64,000 nucleotides of DNA from JABDMH01 sp050298535 (GTDB taxonomy: Bacteria > Bacteroidota > Bacteroidia > Chitinophagales > Saprospiraceae): the NCBI GenBank assembly GCA_050298535.1, contig JBNKUI010000091.1, positions 62,001 to 126,000 on the forward strand. Direction: 5' to 3'. The stretch's first letter is position 1, and every line of letters starts with the position of its first letter. Below the pieces are notes generated by a model. It made no database searches. It was not told the DNA's origin and worked only from the letters and a program-made list of their open reading frames with translations. Both the position numbers and the translations under genes were made by a program. This document shows, piece by piece, positions 9,854 through 16,988 of this stretch.

Positions 9854-9899
9854 TATGCCTCTGGGTGATCAAGAGATGATTCTTGTCACCCGGAGCATA
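9854..9899 (+). terminator. Long imperfect hairpin after the DinB gene
   Basis: The arms beginning TATGCCTCTGGGTGA and ending TCACCCGGAGCATA pair over about 19 bp, with two single-base bulges and one mismatch around a GATGAT loop. It starts 10 bases after the DinB stop. No T-run follows, so it is either a Rho-assisted terminator or a 3' stabilising structure. Confidence 0.4.
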
Positions 9900-10071
9900 C
9901 CAATTGTCTACCAGCTGTTACCCCAAATTTACCTAAAACTTAGTGAGGGGGTAATATTCAGATGTTGGTGCAATGGTACATTAGCAGGGTGAAGAAGCCC
10001 ATTGGTAATGATAATGCTCATACTGGTCTTTATCTCCGGTGAGATTCAACAATAAGTACTAACTTTTAGGC

Positions 10072-11478
10072 ATGAAAAGAAGAAAATTCATATCCCAGAC
10101 GGGAAGATACAGTCTGGGATTTTTGGGACTACAAGCATTTCTTACCGCTTGTAAGTCGGATGCCGGGACCAGTGATTCGGCCAGTATGTTACATGAAGGG
10201 TACGGGGAACTTCTGGATGATCCTCAGGGGGTTTTGAAGCTTCCCGAAGGGTTTTCCTATCGCATCATCTCTGCCAAGGGCAATAAGATGTCTGATGGCT
10301 TTCTTGTGCCTGGAAGTGCTGATGGCATGGCTACCTTTGTGGGGCCAGAGGGTAAAGTGATTATCGTCAGAAACCATGAGGTATCACCAGGTGACTTAAA
10401 GGGAGGTGCTTTTGGTGAGGACCTTTCGCTACTATCCAAGCTCGAACCCTCGGCAATTTACGATTATGGCCGGGGTACATTGCCATGTCTGGGTGGTACA
10501 ACGACTTTAGTCTACAATCAGGCAACGGGTCAGGTAGAAACAGAGTATTTGAGTCTTGCGGGTACGATCCGGAACTGTGCGGGTGGTCCTACACCCTGGG
10601 GTAGTTGGATCACCTGTGAGGAGGATACCAGTAGGGCAGGGGATGAGCTTGAAAAGGATCACGGATATGTATTTGAGGTGCCTGCATCAGCTACACCTTT
10701 CCTGGCAGCGCCAATTCCTATCAAAGCAATGGGACGTTTCAACCATGAGGCTGTATGCGTGGATCCTCGTACTGGGATTGTTTATTTGACAGAAGATAGA
10801 GGAGACGGCCTCATATACCGTTTCATACCGAATACCAGGGCAAAGCTATTGGAAGGAGGAAAGCTACAAATACTGGCGTTTAAGGAAAGACCGGGCTTTG
10901 ATACCAGAAACTGGAAAAACCTGGAGACAGAACCCATGAAGATCCGCGAGTCCTATGAAGTCGAATGGCTTGATATAGACAATATCGAAGCTCCAGAAGA
11001 TGATCTTCGCTATCGGGGATTTGATAAAGGCGCTGCCAGATTTGCACGAGGTGAAGGTATTTGGTTTGGAGACAATGAGTTTTACTTTGCCTGCACTAAT
11101 GGTGGTCGATTATCGCATGGTCAGATTTTCCGCTATGTGCCATCACAATTTGAAGGTACACCCAGAGAGGTTGAGGACCCGGCCACTCTTGAGATATTTA
11201 TAGAACCTAATAATTCAGCACTGGTGGAGAGTTGTGATAATGTCACGATTTCTGCGCACGGTGACATTGTCATTTGTGAAGACAAGAAGGATCCGAAAAT
11301 AGTAGGTGTGACTCCGGCTGGTGAAATTTATCATATTGCTGAAAATGTAGGATATCCTTCTGAGTTTGCAGGAGCTACTTTTTCTCCGGATGGAAAGACA
11401 CTCTTTGTCAATATCCAGGGCCCTGGTTTGACACTGGCGATTGAGGGTCCCTGGAAAGGTCGTGCCGGACTTAGTTAG
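10072..11478 (+). CDS. PhoX/DUF839-family exported protein with Tat-lipoprotein signal
   Basis: 468 aa. The N-terminus MKRRKFISQTGRYSLGF carries a twin-arginine motif, and the hydrophobic stretch ends in LTAC, a lipobox, so export by Tat and lipidation at Cys27 are likely. The body is a six-bladed propeller-like DUF839/PhoX domain with repeated short acidic turns and the fingerprint VRNHEVSPGD, GGTTTLVYN and WGSWITCEED. PhoX relatives are calcium/iron phosphatases, but DUF839 proteins cover a range of esterases and unknowns, so phosphatase activity is only possible. Genes nearby give no phosphate context. Confidence 0.85.
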   Translation: MKRRKFISQTGRYSLGFLGLQAFLTACKSDAGTSDSASMLHEGYGELLDDPQGVLKLPEGFSYRIISAKGNKMSDGFLVPGSADGMATFVGPEGKVIIVRNHEVSPGDLKGGAFGEDLSLLSKLEPSAIYDYGRGTLPCLGGTTTLVYNQATGQVETEYLSLAGTIRNCAGGPTPWGSWITCEEDTSRAGDELEKDHGYVFEVPASATPFLAAPIPIKAMGRFNHEAVCVDPRTGIVYLTEDRGDGLIYRFIPNTRAKLLEGGKLQILAFKERPGFDTRNWKNLETEPMKIRESYEVEWLDIDNIEAPEDDLRYRGFDKGAARFARGEGIWFGDNEFYFACTNGGRLSHGQIFRYVPSQFEGTPREVEDPATLEIFIEPNNSALVESCDNVTISAHGDIVICEDKKDPKIVGVTPAGEIYHIAENVGYPSEFAGATFSPDGKTLFVNIQGPGLTLAIEGPWKGRAGLS

Positions 11479-11562
11479 TTTTTTTACTCGCCATAGATCC
11501 TCGACCGAGAGTATGCGGGGTTTTAACGGATTCTGACTGAGATTTAAGGTTGTCTTAAAAGA

Positions 11563-12423
11563 ATGGCTGACCAATTATTCCTACTTTTCTCTAAGTTGAA
11601 AAGTTTCAGGATGATTAATTGGTACCCTTTTCTCTGTCTTGTGTTTTTGAATCCAGTTTTTGATAATACGGAGTCTGATCGGACATTTGAGCCTGCCTTC
11701 GACATTTATGAGCAACGTATTGATGTGATTAGGCAGCGCGAATCCTTTGCCTTGGATGATCAATGCGTGACAGAGGATATACCCTATCATCCCGTAGGCA
11801 TCGACCTGGGCAATGGATTATTCTTCGACTTGAATTGCAACTTATCTCTACTTATTAACAAACTTCCCTGGGTTGAAAATGAGCATGAGTTTTCTGTCGA
11901 GAAGCTTAATCGTTTCACTGAAGATTTACGGAGCGCTTTCAATGCCACGGGTGATCAAATCTGTCGTGAAAGGCAGGGTATTTTTGCCAATGCTTCGTGT
12001 CAGTCAATACAACGGACTGCTGATCAGGTATTGGTAAAGCGAGGAAACCGAACTCTTGTCGACTTACAGGTGGAGGATGATGCCGTCATTTCTAATCATC
12101 ATGGAGGTTGGCATGGACTGGAGCAAAAGGGAAATGGCCTCTATCAGGTGCATAAACGAGGAAGAACACGGCTATTTGCAAATCAATTGCCGGAAGGATT
12201 GTTAATCGGAGCCAGAAATCAATATCTCATCAAATCATCCGGAAATACTTACCACATCTATAAAGTCAGGGGAAAGCGCAAAGTCTTTCAAATGAAAATT
12301 GAGATGGATGACCATCAATATGAAATCATACCCCCAAGAGGCAGGTCAACGAAGATCCAATTTACTGATGGACGATTGATGGTCCTGAAGGGAAATCGTA
12401 CCAGGGAAATAATGAAAGTCTAG
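11563..12423 (+). CDS. Hypothetical protein, probably exported
   Basis: 286 aa, not recognised. A hydrophobic stretch follows Met17 (MINWYPFLCLVFLNP), so translation may start at 11611 and residues 17-31 may be a signal peptide or anchor. The rest is soluble, with a Cys-containing middle (ICRERQGIFANASCQS) and a basic, strand-rich C-terminal half (residues about 165-286) with regular beta-hairpin spacing. No catalytic motif is obvious. It stands alone between the DUF839 gene and the convergent M23 gene. Codon use resembles the neighbours, so I treat it as a real gene. Confidence 0.65.
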   Translation: MADQLFLLFSKLKSFRMINWYPFLCLVFLNPVFDNTESDRTFEPAFDIYEQRIDVIRQRESFALDDQCVTEDIPYHPVGIDLGNGLFFDLNCNLSLLINKLPWVENEHEFSVEKLNRFTEDLRSAFNATGDQICRERQGIFANASCQSIQRTADQVLVKRGNRTLVDLQVEDDAVISNHHGGWHGLEQKGNGLYQVHKRGRTRLFANQLPEGLLIGARNQYLIKSSGNTYHIYKVRGKRKVFQMKIEMDDHQYEIIPPRGRSTKIQFTDGRLMVLKGNRTREIMKV

Positions 12424-12594
12424 TAAGTAGACATACATCAACAAAAATTCTCAGTGATCTTGATCAAGAAACATTCAAGTGCACTTAGTGGCCTGAGCCG
12501 GCAATAAGTGATTGGACTCAAAAGCATTTAAACATGAATTTACTTCAATTCATGAAACCCACTGTACCTAGACCCAATCTTATATCTACTTCTC

Positions 12595-13410
12595 CTAGAA
12601 GGCTCTATATGTCTTCAGTTCCTTCAGGTATTCTCCTTCTTCCTTTCCGGTATTAAAAACGGTACGAATGGTTTCCCGACCCTCAAGCGTAGGCCTAAAT
12701 ACAGTGAAATGTAAATGAGGACCCGTGGTCCAGCCCGTATTGCCACTGAGACCAATCAGCTCTCCCGAGGATACAGACTGTCCTACCTCGACAAACGCTC
12801 CGTTTTGCTTGAGATGTGCATATTCCGACATAGTACCATCACTATGTAAAATGACAATTTGATTACTAAAATCATTACAGGATACATCCGGACATGATCG
12901 ATTGTGTTCTTCTACCACTTTGATTACAATTCCTGCTCTGGCTGCACAGATCTTGGTGCCGATTTCCATGTCAAAATCAAGGGCATTCTCTCCCGTATGG
13001 GACAGGCGACCATTGTATCCCTGTGACACGATGTAGGATTTCCCTTTCTCATAAGGCAAGTGGTAAATATAGTCTTCATCAAAAGATTCCATCAGGACAT
13101 CACCAAAATGCAGACGATACTTCAACTTATAATTCCAGGTTTTACCAGGTGCGGGACGAAGGATCGCCAGTGTCTGGTCTTTGACCTTGCCTTGTAGCGC
13201 TAAGGCTATGTCTTCATCGGTCACATCCAGGTTCTTGATATCACTTAGAGAGAGTTCGACCGTCACAGGAAAGATTTCGTGATTGCTGGCCACAATTTGG
13301 ATTTGACCTTCATCCCGGATTTCCCGTATCTCGACCTGAAATTCCTGAGCAGAAACGGAACTGAAGCAACTAATCAGAAGAAAAGTTAGTAAGGTATTCG
13401 ACATAGTCAT
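12595..13410 (-). CDS. M23-family peptidoglycan endopeptidase (LytM-type)
   Basis: 271 aa secreted metallopeptidase. Residues 1-21 are a signal peptide ending in VSAQ. After a beta-rich N-terminal region (about 22-135) comes the LytM domain, with zinc-site patterns SHTGENALDFD (His and Asp) and PHLHFTVF (HxH), and a typical YAHLKQNGAFVEVGQSV strand. All four expected zinc/catalytic residues appear present, so it is probably active against peptide cross-links in the wall or on external bacteria. It is divergent from the sulfotransferase gene at 13555, with about 145 bp between. Confidence 0.9.
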   Translation of the reverse strand: MTMSNTLLTFLLISCFSSVSAQEFQVEIREIRDEGQIQIVASNHEIFPVTVELSLSDIKNLDVTDEDIALALQGKVKDQTLAILRPAPGKTWNYKLKYRLHFGDVLMESFDEDYIYHLPYEKGKSYIVSQGYNGRLSHTGENALDFDMEIGTKICAARAGIVIKVVEEHNRSCPDVSCNDFSNQIVILHSDGTMSEYAHLKQNGAFVEVGQSVSSGELIGLSGNTGWTTGPHLHFTVFRPTLEGRETIRTVFNTGKEEGEYLKELKTYRAF

Positions 13411-13554
13411 CTAAACGGCAGATTTTCATTCTTTTATTGCATGCGCCAGTCAGAAAGTGAGGCTATCCCAGAGAGCACTTAAGAGGATTACTTACCTTTC
13501 GTTATATTCTATCGTCTTGGCAAGTTTGAACGGGGAGGAACAAAGATTATACAT

Positions 13555-14454
13555 ATGGGTCTGGGCAGAATGATTTGGCAAAAAATGGAGCCTCATATTA
13601 AGAAAGTGGCATCGAGGAAAATTCTTATCCTGGGTCTTGGTAAAAGTGGAACCACCATATTGACAGCCCGCATTAGTAAGGCACTTAAGGTAAACCATTT
13701 GTTTTTGGAACCGCGGAGTGTCTTCGGACAAAGTGACCTATCATTACATCGGCATATATGTTCCAGAAAGGGTAAAGTAGTCAGTAAGGTACTTTTATAC
13801 CCTCAACAGCCTGAGCAATTACAGGAAATTCAGACATTGTATGATCAGGTCATATGGATTGTTCGGGATCCCAGAGACCAAATGATTAGTTCCTTTTTGT
13901 ATGCCTGGTATGCTGCGCATGGTGTGAAGGAAGATAAGTATCACGAGGCACTCTCACTTATCAGGAAAAAAGAAAAAAATCCAGTTGAAGTGCCTTTCAG
14001 AGAATGCATGACCACTTGCTTTAGACTTGATTCTTTTTTCAATAGATATCATTTTGTCATTGAAAAAATTGATGAAACATTTAATATCTCAGATCCAGAC
14101 AACAAATTCCTTCTGATTAAATACGAAGACTTTATCGACCATAAACTAGAAGCATTAAACCATTTTCTTGGATTTCATATTGACCCTGAAACACAAGTCT
14201 ACCAGTTGGCCAGACAGGTAAACAGGAGTCAATCCTACGGCAATTGGCGAAAATGGTTTAACGAGGAAGATGTTGAATGGATGCAGCCTTTACTTAATCC
14301 AATATTACAAAGAATGGGGTATGATACAACAGATTGGAAATTGGAAACTCCAGACTCCCTGAATCCCAAATATGGCTCGGAGTATATGGAGCGAATGTTT
14401 CGATACAAAAGATCGAAGCTTGATATCATGAAGGGGTTAATTGACTATTATTGA
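13555..14454 (+). CDS. Sulfotransferase-like protein (first of a convergent pair)
   Basis: 299 aa. Near the N-terminus, LGLGKSGTTILTARI matches the 5'-phosphosulfate-binding loop of PAPS-dependent sulfotransferases. RDPRDQMISSFLYAWY matches the 3'-phosphate-binding segment with Arg and Ser. A later basic stretch (RQVNRSQSYGNWRKWF) resembles the family's third PAPS contact region. No signal peptide, so it is cytoplasmic and probably modifies a glycan, lipid or small molecule before export. It faces another sulfotransferase-like gene 81 bp away. Met6 (13570) is an alternative start. Confidence 0.75.
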   Translation: MGLGRMIWQKMEPHIKKVASRKILILGLGKSGTTILTARISKALKVNHLFLEPRSVFGQSDLSLHRHICSRKGKVVSKVLLYPQQPEQLQEIQTLYDQVIWIVRDPRDQMISSFLYAWYAAHGVKEDKYHEALSLIRKKEKNPVEVPFRECMTTCFRLDSFFNRYHFVIEKIDETFNISDPDNKFLLIKYEDFIDHKLEALNHFLGFHIDPETQVYQLARQVNRSQSYGNWRKWFNEEDVEWMQPLLNPILQRMGYDTTDWKLETPDSLNPKYGSEYMERMFRYKRSKLDIMKGLIDYY

Positions 14455-14535
14455 GCGCCAAACTCAAGAACCGAAATAGTATAATGCAGCATTTCAAAAC
14501 CTCACGCAGAGCGTCGCGAAAAAACCTTAATAGTA

Positions 14536-15273
14536 CTATAAAGAGTATCCAAATTGGGAGGCTGTCTTTGAAACCATCGGGAGGGCAGTATCAATTTCTT
14601 CCGGGGTTAGATTTTCTTTCCACCGTCCCACTCTGACTGAATGATCTTTTGTCGAATAGGCCCGGGACGTTTCCGCTTCGATAAATTTCTCATTATTTGA
14701 ATCCTGTACTCGGTCGATCCAGGCACTTAGACCTTCATGCGGTTCATCCACTTGATAGTTTATTCTATCCAACACCTGCTCTGCGAAATTCTGAGTGTCA
14801 AGTAGCATGTCTTCAAATCGGGAAATATGGCAAAGGTCTTTTACTTGGTCGTATCCCACAGAATTGATATAGTGCCAATGATGTGCGCACTGCTCAATTA
14901 ATGGTCTATTCAACCACTCTTCCCAATCGTGAGGTCGAGGATGATGACCCCAATTTTTTGAGATACCCACTTTTAAGGAACATATGGTATCGAGTGGATG
15001 TCTTACCTGCCAAAAGATGACCGGATCAGCCAAGATCTCGTTTAAATGATCAAGGGGTACGGACAGTCCCGGATTGGGAGGGTATTGGGGATCTGATAGG
15101 GGTACTTTCACAGCGATTGGGGATGTCTTTTCCAGTTCAATAAGTGTCTGATAGGCGGGTTCACTATAGTATCGATAAGCTGTGAGATGTTCAAATAATT
15201 CACCGAAGATTGAGGTGCCACTTCTTCCGCATCCCAAAACAACCACATTAGCAGGACCAACTAACTGATTCAT
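14536..15273 (-). CDS. Sulfotransferase-like protein (second of a convergent pair)
   Basis: About 245 aa from the ATG at 15273; a GTG at 15312 would add 13 residues but gives a poorer family-like N-terminus. VVVLGCGRSGTSIFGEL is the P-loop-like 5'-phosphosulfate site and RHPLDTICSLKVG the 3'-phosphate site. The C-terminal VRVGRWKENLTPEEI segment is the conserved basic loop seen in many bacterial sulfotransferases. It shares fold and motifs with the gene at 13555 but little sequence, so the pair are old relatives rather than a recent copy. Acceptor unknown. Confidence 0.75.
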   Translation of the reverse strand: MNQLVGPANVVVLGCGRSGTSIFGELFEHLTAYRYYSEPAYQTLIELEKTSPIAVKVPLSDPQYPPNPGLSVPLDHLNEILADPVIFWQVRHPLDTICSLKVGISKNWGHHPRPHDWEEWLNRPLIEQCAHHWHYINSVGYDQVKDLCHISRFEDMLLDTQNFAEQVLDRINYQVDEPHEGLSAWIDRVQDSNNEKFIEAETSRAYSTKDHSVRVGRWKENLTPEEIDTALPMVSKTASQFGYSL

Positions 15274-15346
15274 TTTTAAGTAATTTGTAACAGAAAGATA
15301 GGGCAAAATCACCCAAATGGGTGAAGGATGGACCTGGCAGGGGCTC

Positions 15347-15354
15347 TACTTTTG
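15347..15354 (+). promoter_or_regulatory. Bacteroidota -7 element for the crystallin-like gene
   Basis: TACTTTTG fits TANNTTTG exactly and lies 37 bases before the ATG at 15391. It rules against the longer reading frame that would begin at 15328, upstream of the promoter. No good TTG is seen 18 bases further up. Confidence 0.45.
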
Positions 15355-15390
15355 AGAGAAATTATTTATCAACACATTAATCTACCCAAA

Positions 15391-16812
15391 ATGAAAACAC
15401 TAATAATGAGTTTTTGTGTTGCTGTCTTGACCAGTTTTGCGGCAGTAACAGGTGTGACTGCACAGGAAGAGGCAGCCACATTTTATCAGGATGATAGCTA
15501 CCGGGGACAGAAGTTCTACAAAGATGGTGGCGATTACGATCCCAAAAAATGGCAGTATAAGGCACGATCTCTAAAACTGAGAGATGGCTGCTATGCTGTG
15601 TTCTACTACAATGATAAATACGGAAAAAAGAAGGACTACAAAGTAAGCTCTTCGCACAAGAATCTCTATGAGTTATTTAAGAAATGGAATTTCAAGTCCA
15701 ATGACTACTGGAGATATATCTACCGCGTGAAGGTAGTTTGTGGTGGTGGTGAGCAAGCCAATAATGGTAATAACAATGGAGGCATGCGAGCCGACGACTA
15801 CTATAAGAAAGGATATGTAGTCTGGTATAAAGGAAAAGGTTATCGAGATAGCTATGAAGGTCTTAAAATGGGTGAGTATGATCCCCAAAGGTTTAAGTAT
15901 GGTGCATCCTCCCTGCGAATACCTAGAGACGTCGAAGTTGTTTTCTATTATAAGGATAGAAATAATAGAGACCAGCAATATGTAGCTACAAAGGACTTGC
16001 AGGATTTCTACCGTGAATGTCAGCGATGGAACCTACGTGATGTACGCGATCCCTACAAGTACATTAATCGTGTTGTAATTCGTAAGCGCGGTGGAAATGA
16101 TGGACATGCTAACAATGGCAATAATAACAATGGTGGCATGGGAGCCGACGACTATTACAAGAAGGGATACGTGGTTTGGTACAAAGATAGGGGCTATAAG
16201 GACAGCTATGAAGGTTTGAAGCCTGGTGAGTACGATCCCAGAAGATTAAAATATGGAGCTTATTCATTGAGAGTGCCACGTGGAAGGGAGGTTGTTTTCT
16301 ACTATATGGACCGCAATAATCGGGAGCAGCAGTATGTGGTGACGCAGGATTTACAGGATTTTTACCGAGTTTGTGAAAAATGGAATATCCGTGATCGAAG
16401 AGAACCTTATCAGTACATTAAGCGAATTGTGATCCGTGAGGCAGGAGGTAATAACGGTAACGCAAACAATGGGAACAATAATGACTACCGCAATGAAAAG
16501 TGGTACGATGATTATAAGAGAGGCTATGTCGTATATTTTGAAAAGCCCAATTTTCAGGGTCGGTATATAGCTAAACCTCAGGGAGACTGGAGATATCAAC
16601 AACTTCCCTTCATTCCCCAGTCACTAAAACCTTCCAATAACCGATATTTTGTTATTGAGTACTATGACAGAAATAAGCGCAAAAAGAGTGCGACAATTAA
16701 GCGAGAGGTGAAAGATCTAAATGATTTCTTCCGTAAAGAAGGTGGTATTCATAGGGACTACGAAAAATATCCCTATAAAGCCCTGACCCGATTGGCAATT
16801 ATGCAGCAATAA
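15391..16812 (+). CDS. Secreted protein with four crystallin-like beta repeats
   Basis: 473 aa. Residues 1-24 are a signal peptide (MKTLIMSFCVAVLTSF...VTA). The mature protein holds four related units of about 95-110 aa, each beginning with a Tyr-rich strand (TFYQDDSYRG, YVVWYKGKGYRDSYEG, YVVWYKDRGYKDSYEG, YVVYFEKPNFQGRYIA), then a YDP.. and SLR/SLK strand and a terminal DLQDFYR-like helix. The strand pattern and the G..Y..S spacing recall beta/gamma-crystallin Greek-key motifs, but I cannot confirm the family. Asn/Gly linkers (NNGNNNGG) separate the units. Repeats 2 and 3 are close to identical, implying a recent internal duplication. The protein is very rich in Tyr, Lys and Arg. Likely an extracellular or surface structural protein. 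Confidence 0.8.
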   Translation: MKTLIMSFCVAVLTSFAAVTGVTAQEEAATFYQDDSYRGQKFYKDGGDYDPKKWQYKARSLKLRDGCYAVFYYNDKYGKKKDYKVSSSHKNLYELFKKWNFKSNDYWRYIYRVKVVCGGGEQANNGNNNGGMRADDYYKKGYVVWYKGKGYRDSYEGLKMGEYDPQRFKYGASSLRIPRDVEVVFYYKDRNNRDQQYVATKDLQDFYRECQRWNLRDVRDPYKYINRVVIRKRGGNDGHANNGNNNNGGMGADDYYKKGYVVWYKDRGYKDSYEGLKPGEYDPRRLKYGAYSLRVPRGREVVFYYMDRNNREQQYVVTQDLQDFYRVCEKWNIRDRREPYQYIKRIVIREAGGNNGNANNGNNNDYRNEKWYDDYKRGYVVYFEKPNFQGRYIAKPQGDWRYQQLPFIPQSLKPSNNRYFVIEYYDRNKRKKSATIKREVKDLNDFFRKEGGIHRDYEKYPYKALTRLAIMQQ

Positions 16813-16848
16813 TTTAGTTAAGACTAATTTATTGGTGTTTTTTGAAAG

Positions 16849-16886
16849 AGTGCAGGATTTGGTCGTCCTGCACTTCTTTCTTTTCT
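16849..16886 (+). terminator. Rho-independent terminator of the crystallin-like gene
   Basis: Perfect 9-bp stem AGTGCAGGA / TCCTGCACT around an 8-base loop, followed by TCTTTCTTTTC. It lies 37 bases after the stop codon. Confidence 0.85.
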
Positions 16887-16928
16887 GCATTTTAACGACT
16901 TTCCTGCAACCTTTCTCAGGGTGACCCC

Positions 16929-16986
16929 GTCCTTGTTTTGAAAGCCGAGCCTACGGCTGGCTCAATCCCATAGTAAAAACAAGGAC
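16929..16986. promoter_or_regulatory. Nested inverted repeats ending 2 bp before a permease start
   Basis: Outer perfect 11-bp arms GTCCTTGTTTT (16929-16939) and AAAACAAGGAC (16976-16986) enclose an inner hairpin AGCC-G-AGCC / GGCTGGCT with a TAC loop (16943-16962). The outer right arm ends just before the ATG at 16989. On mRNA it would hide the translation start; on DNA it could be an operator or a small mobile-repeat remnant. Confidence 0.55.
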
Positions 16987-16988
16987 CA

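Noticed and set aside
12459..12486. Palindromes CTTGATCAAG and AAGTGCACTT as FNR sites or terminators
   Set aside because: The first lacks the 4-base spacer of the FNR site, and neither is followed by a T-run; probably chance in a gap between convergent genes.
15328..15390. Longer N-terminus for the crystallin-like protein
   Set aside because: It begins upstream of the likely promoter at 15347 and would hide the signal peptide; the ATG at 15391 gives a clean secretion signal.
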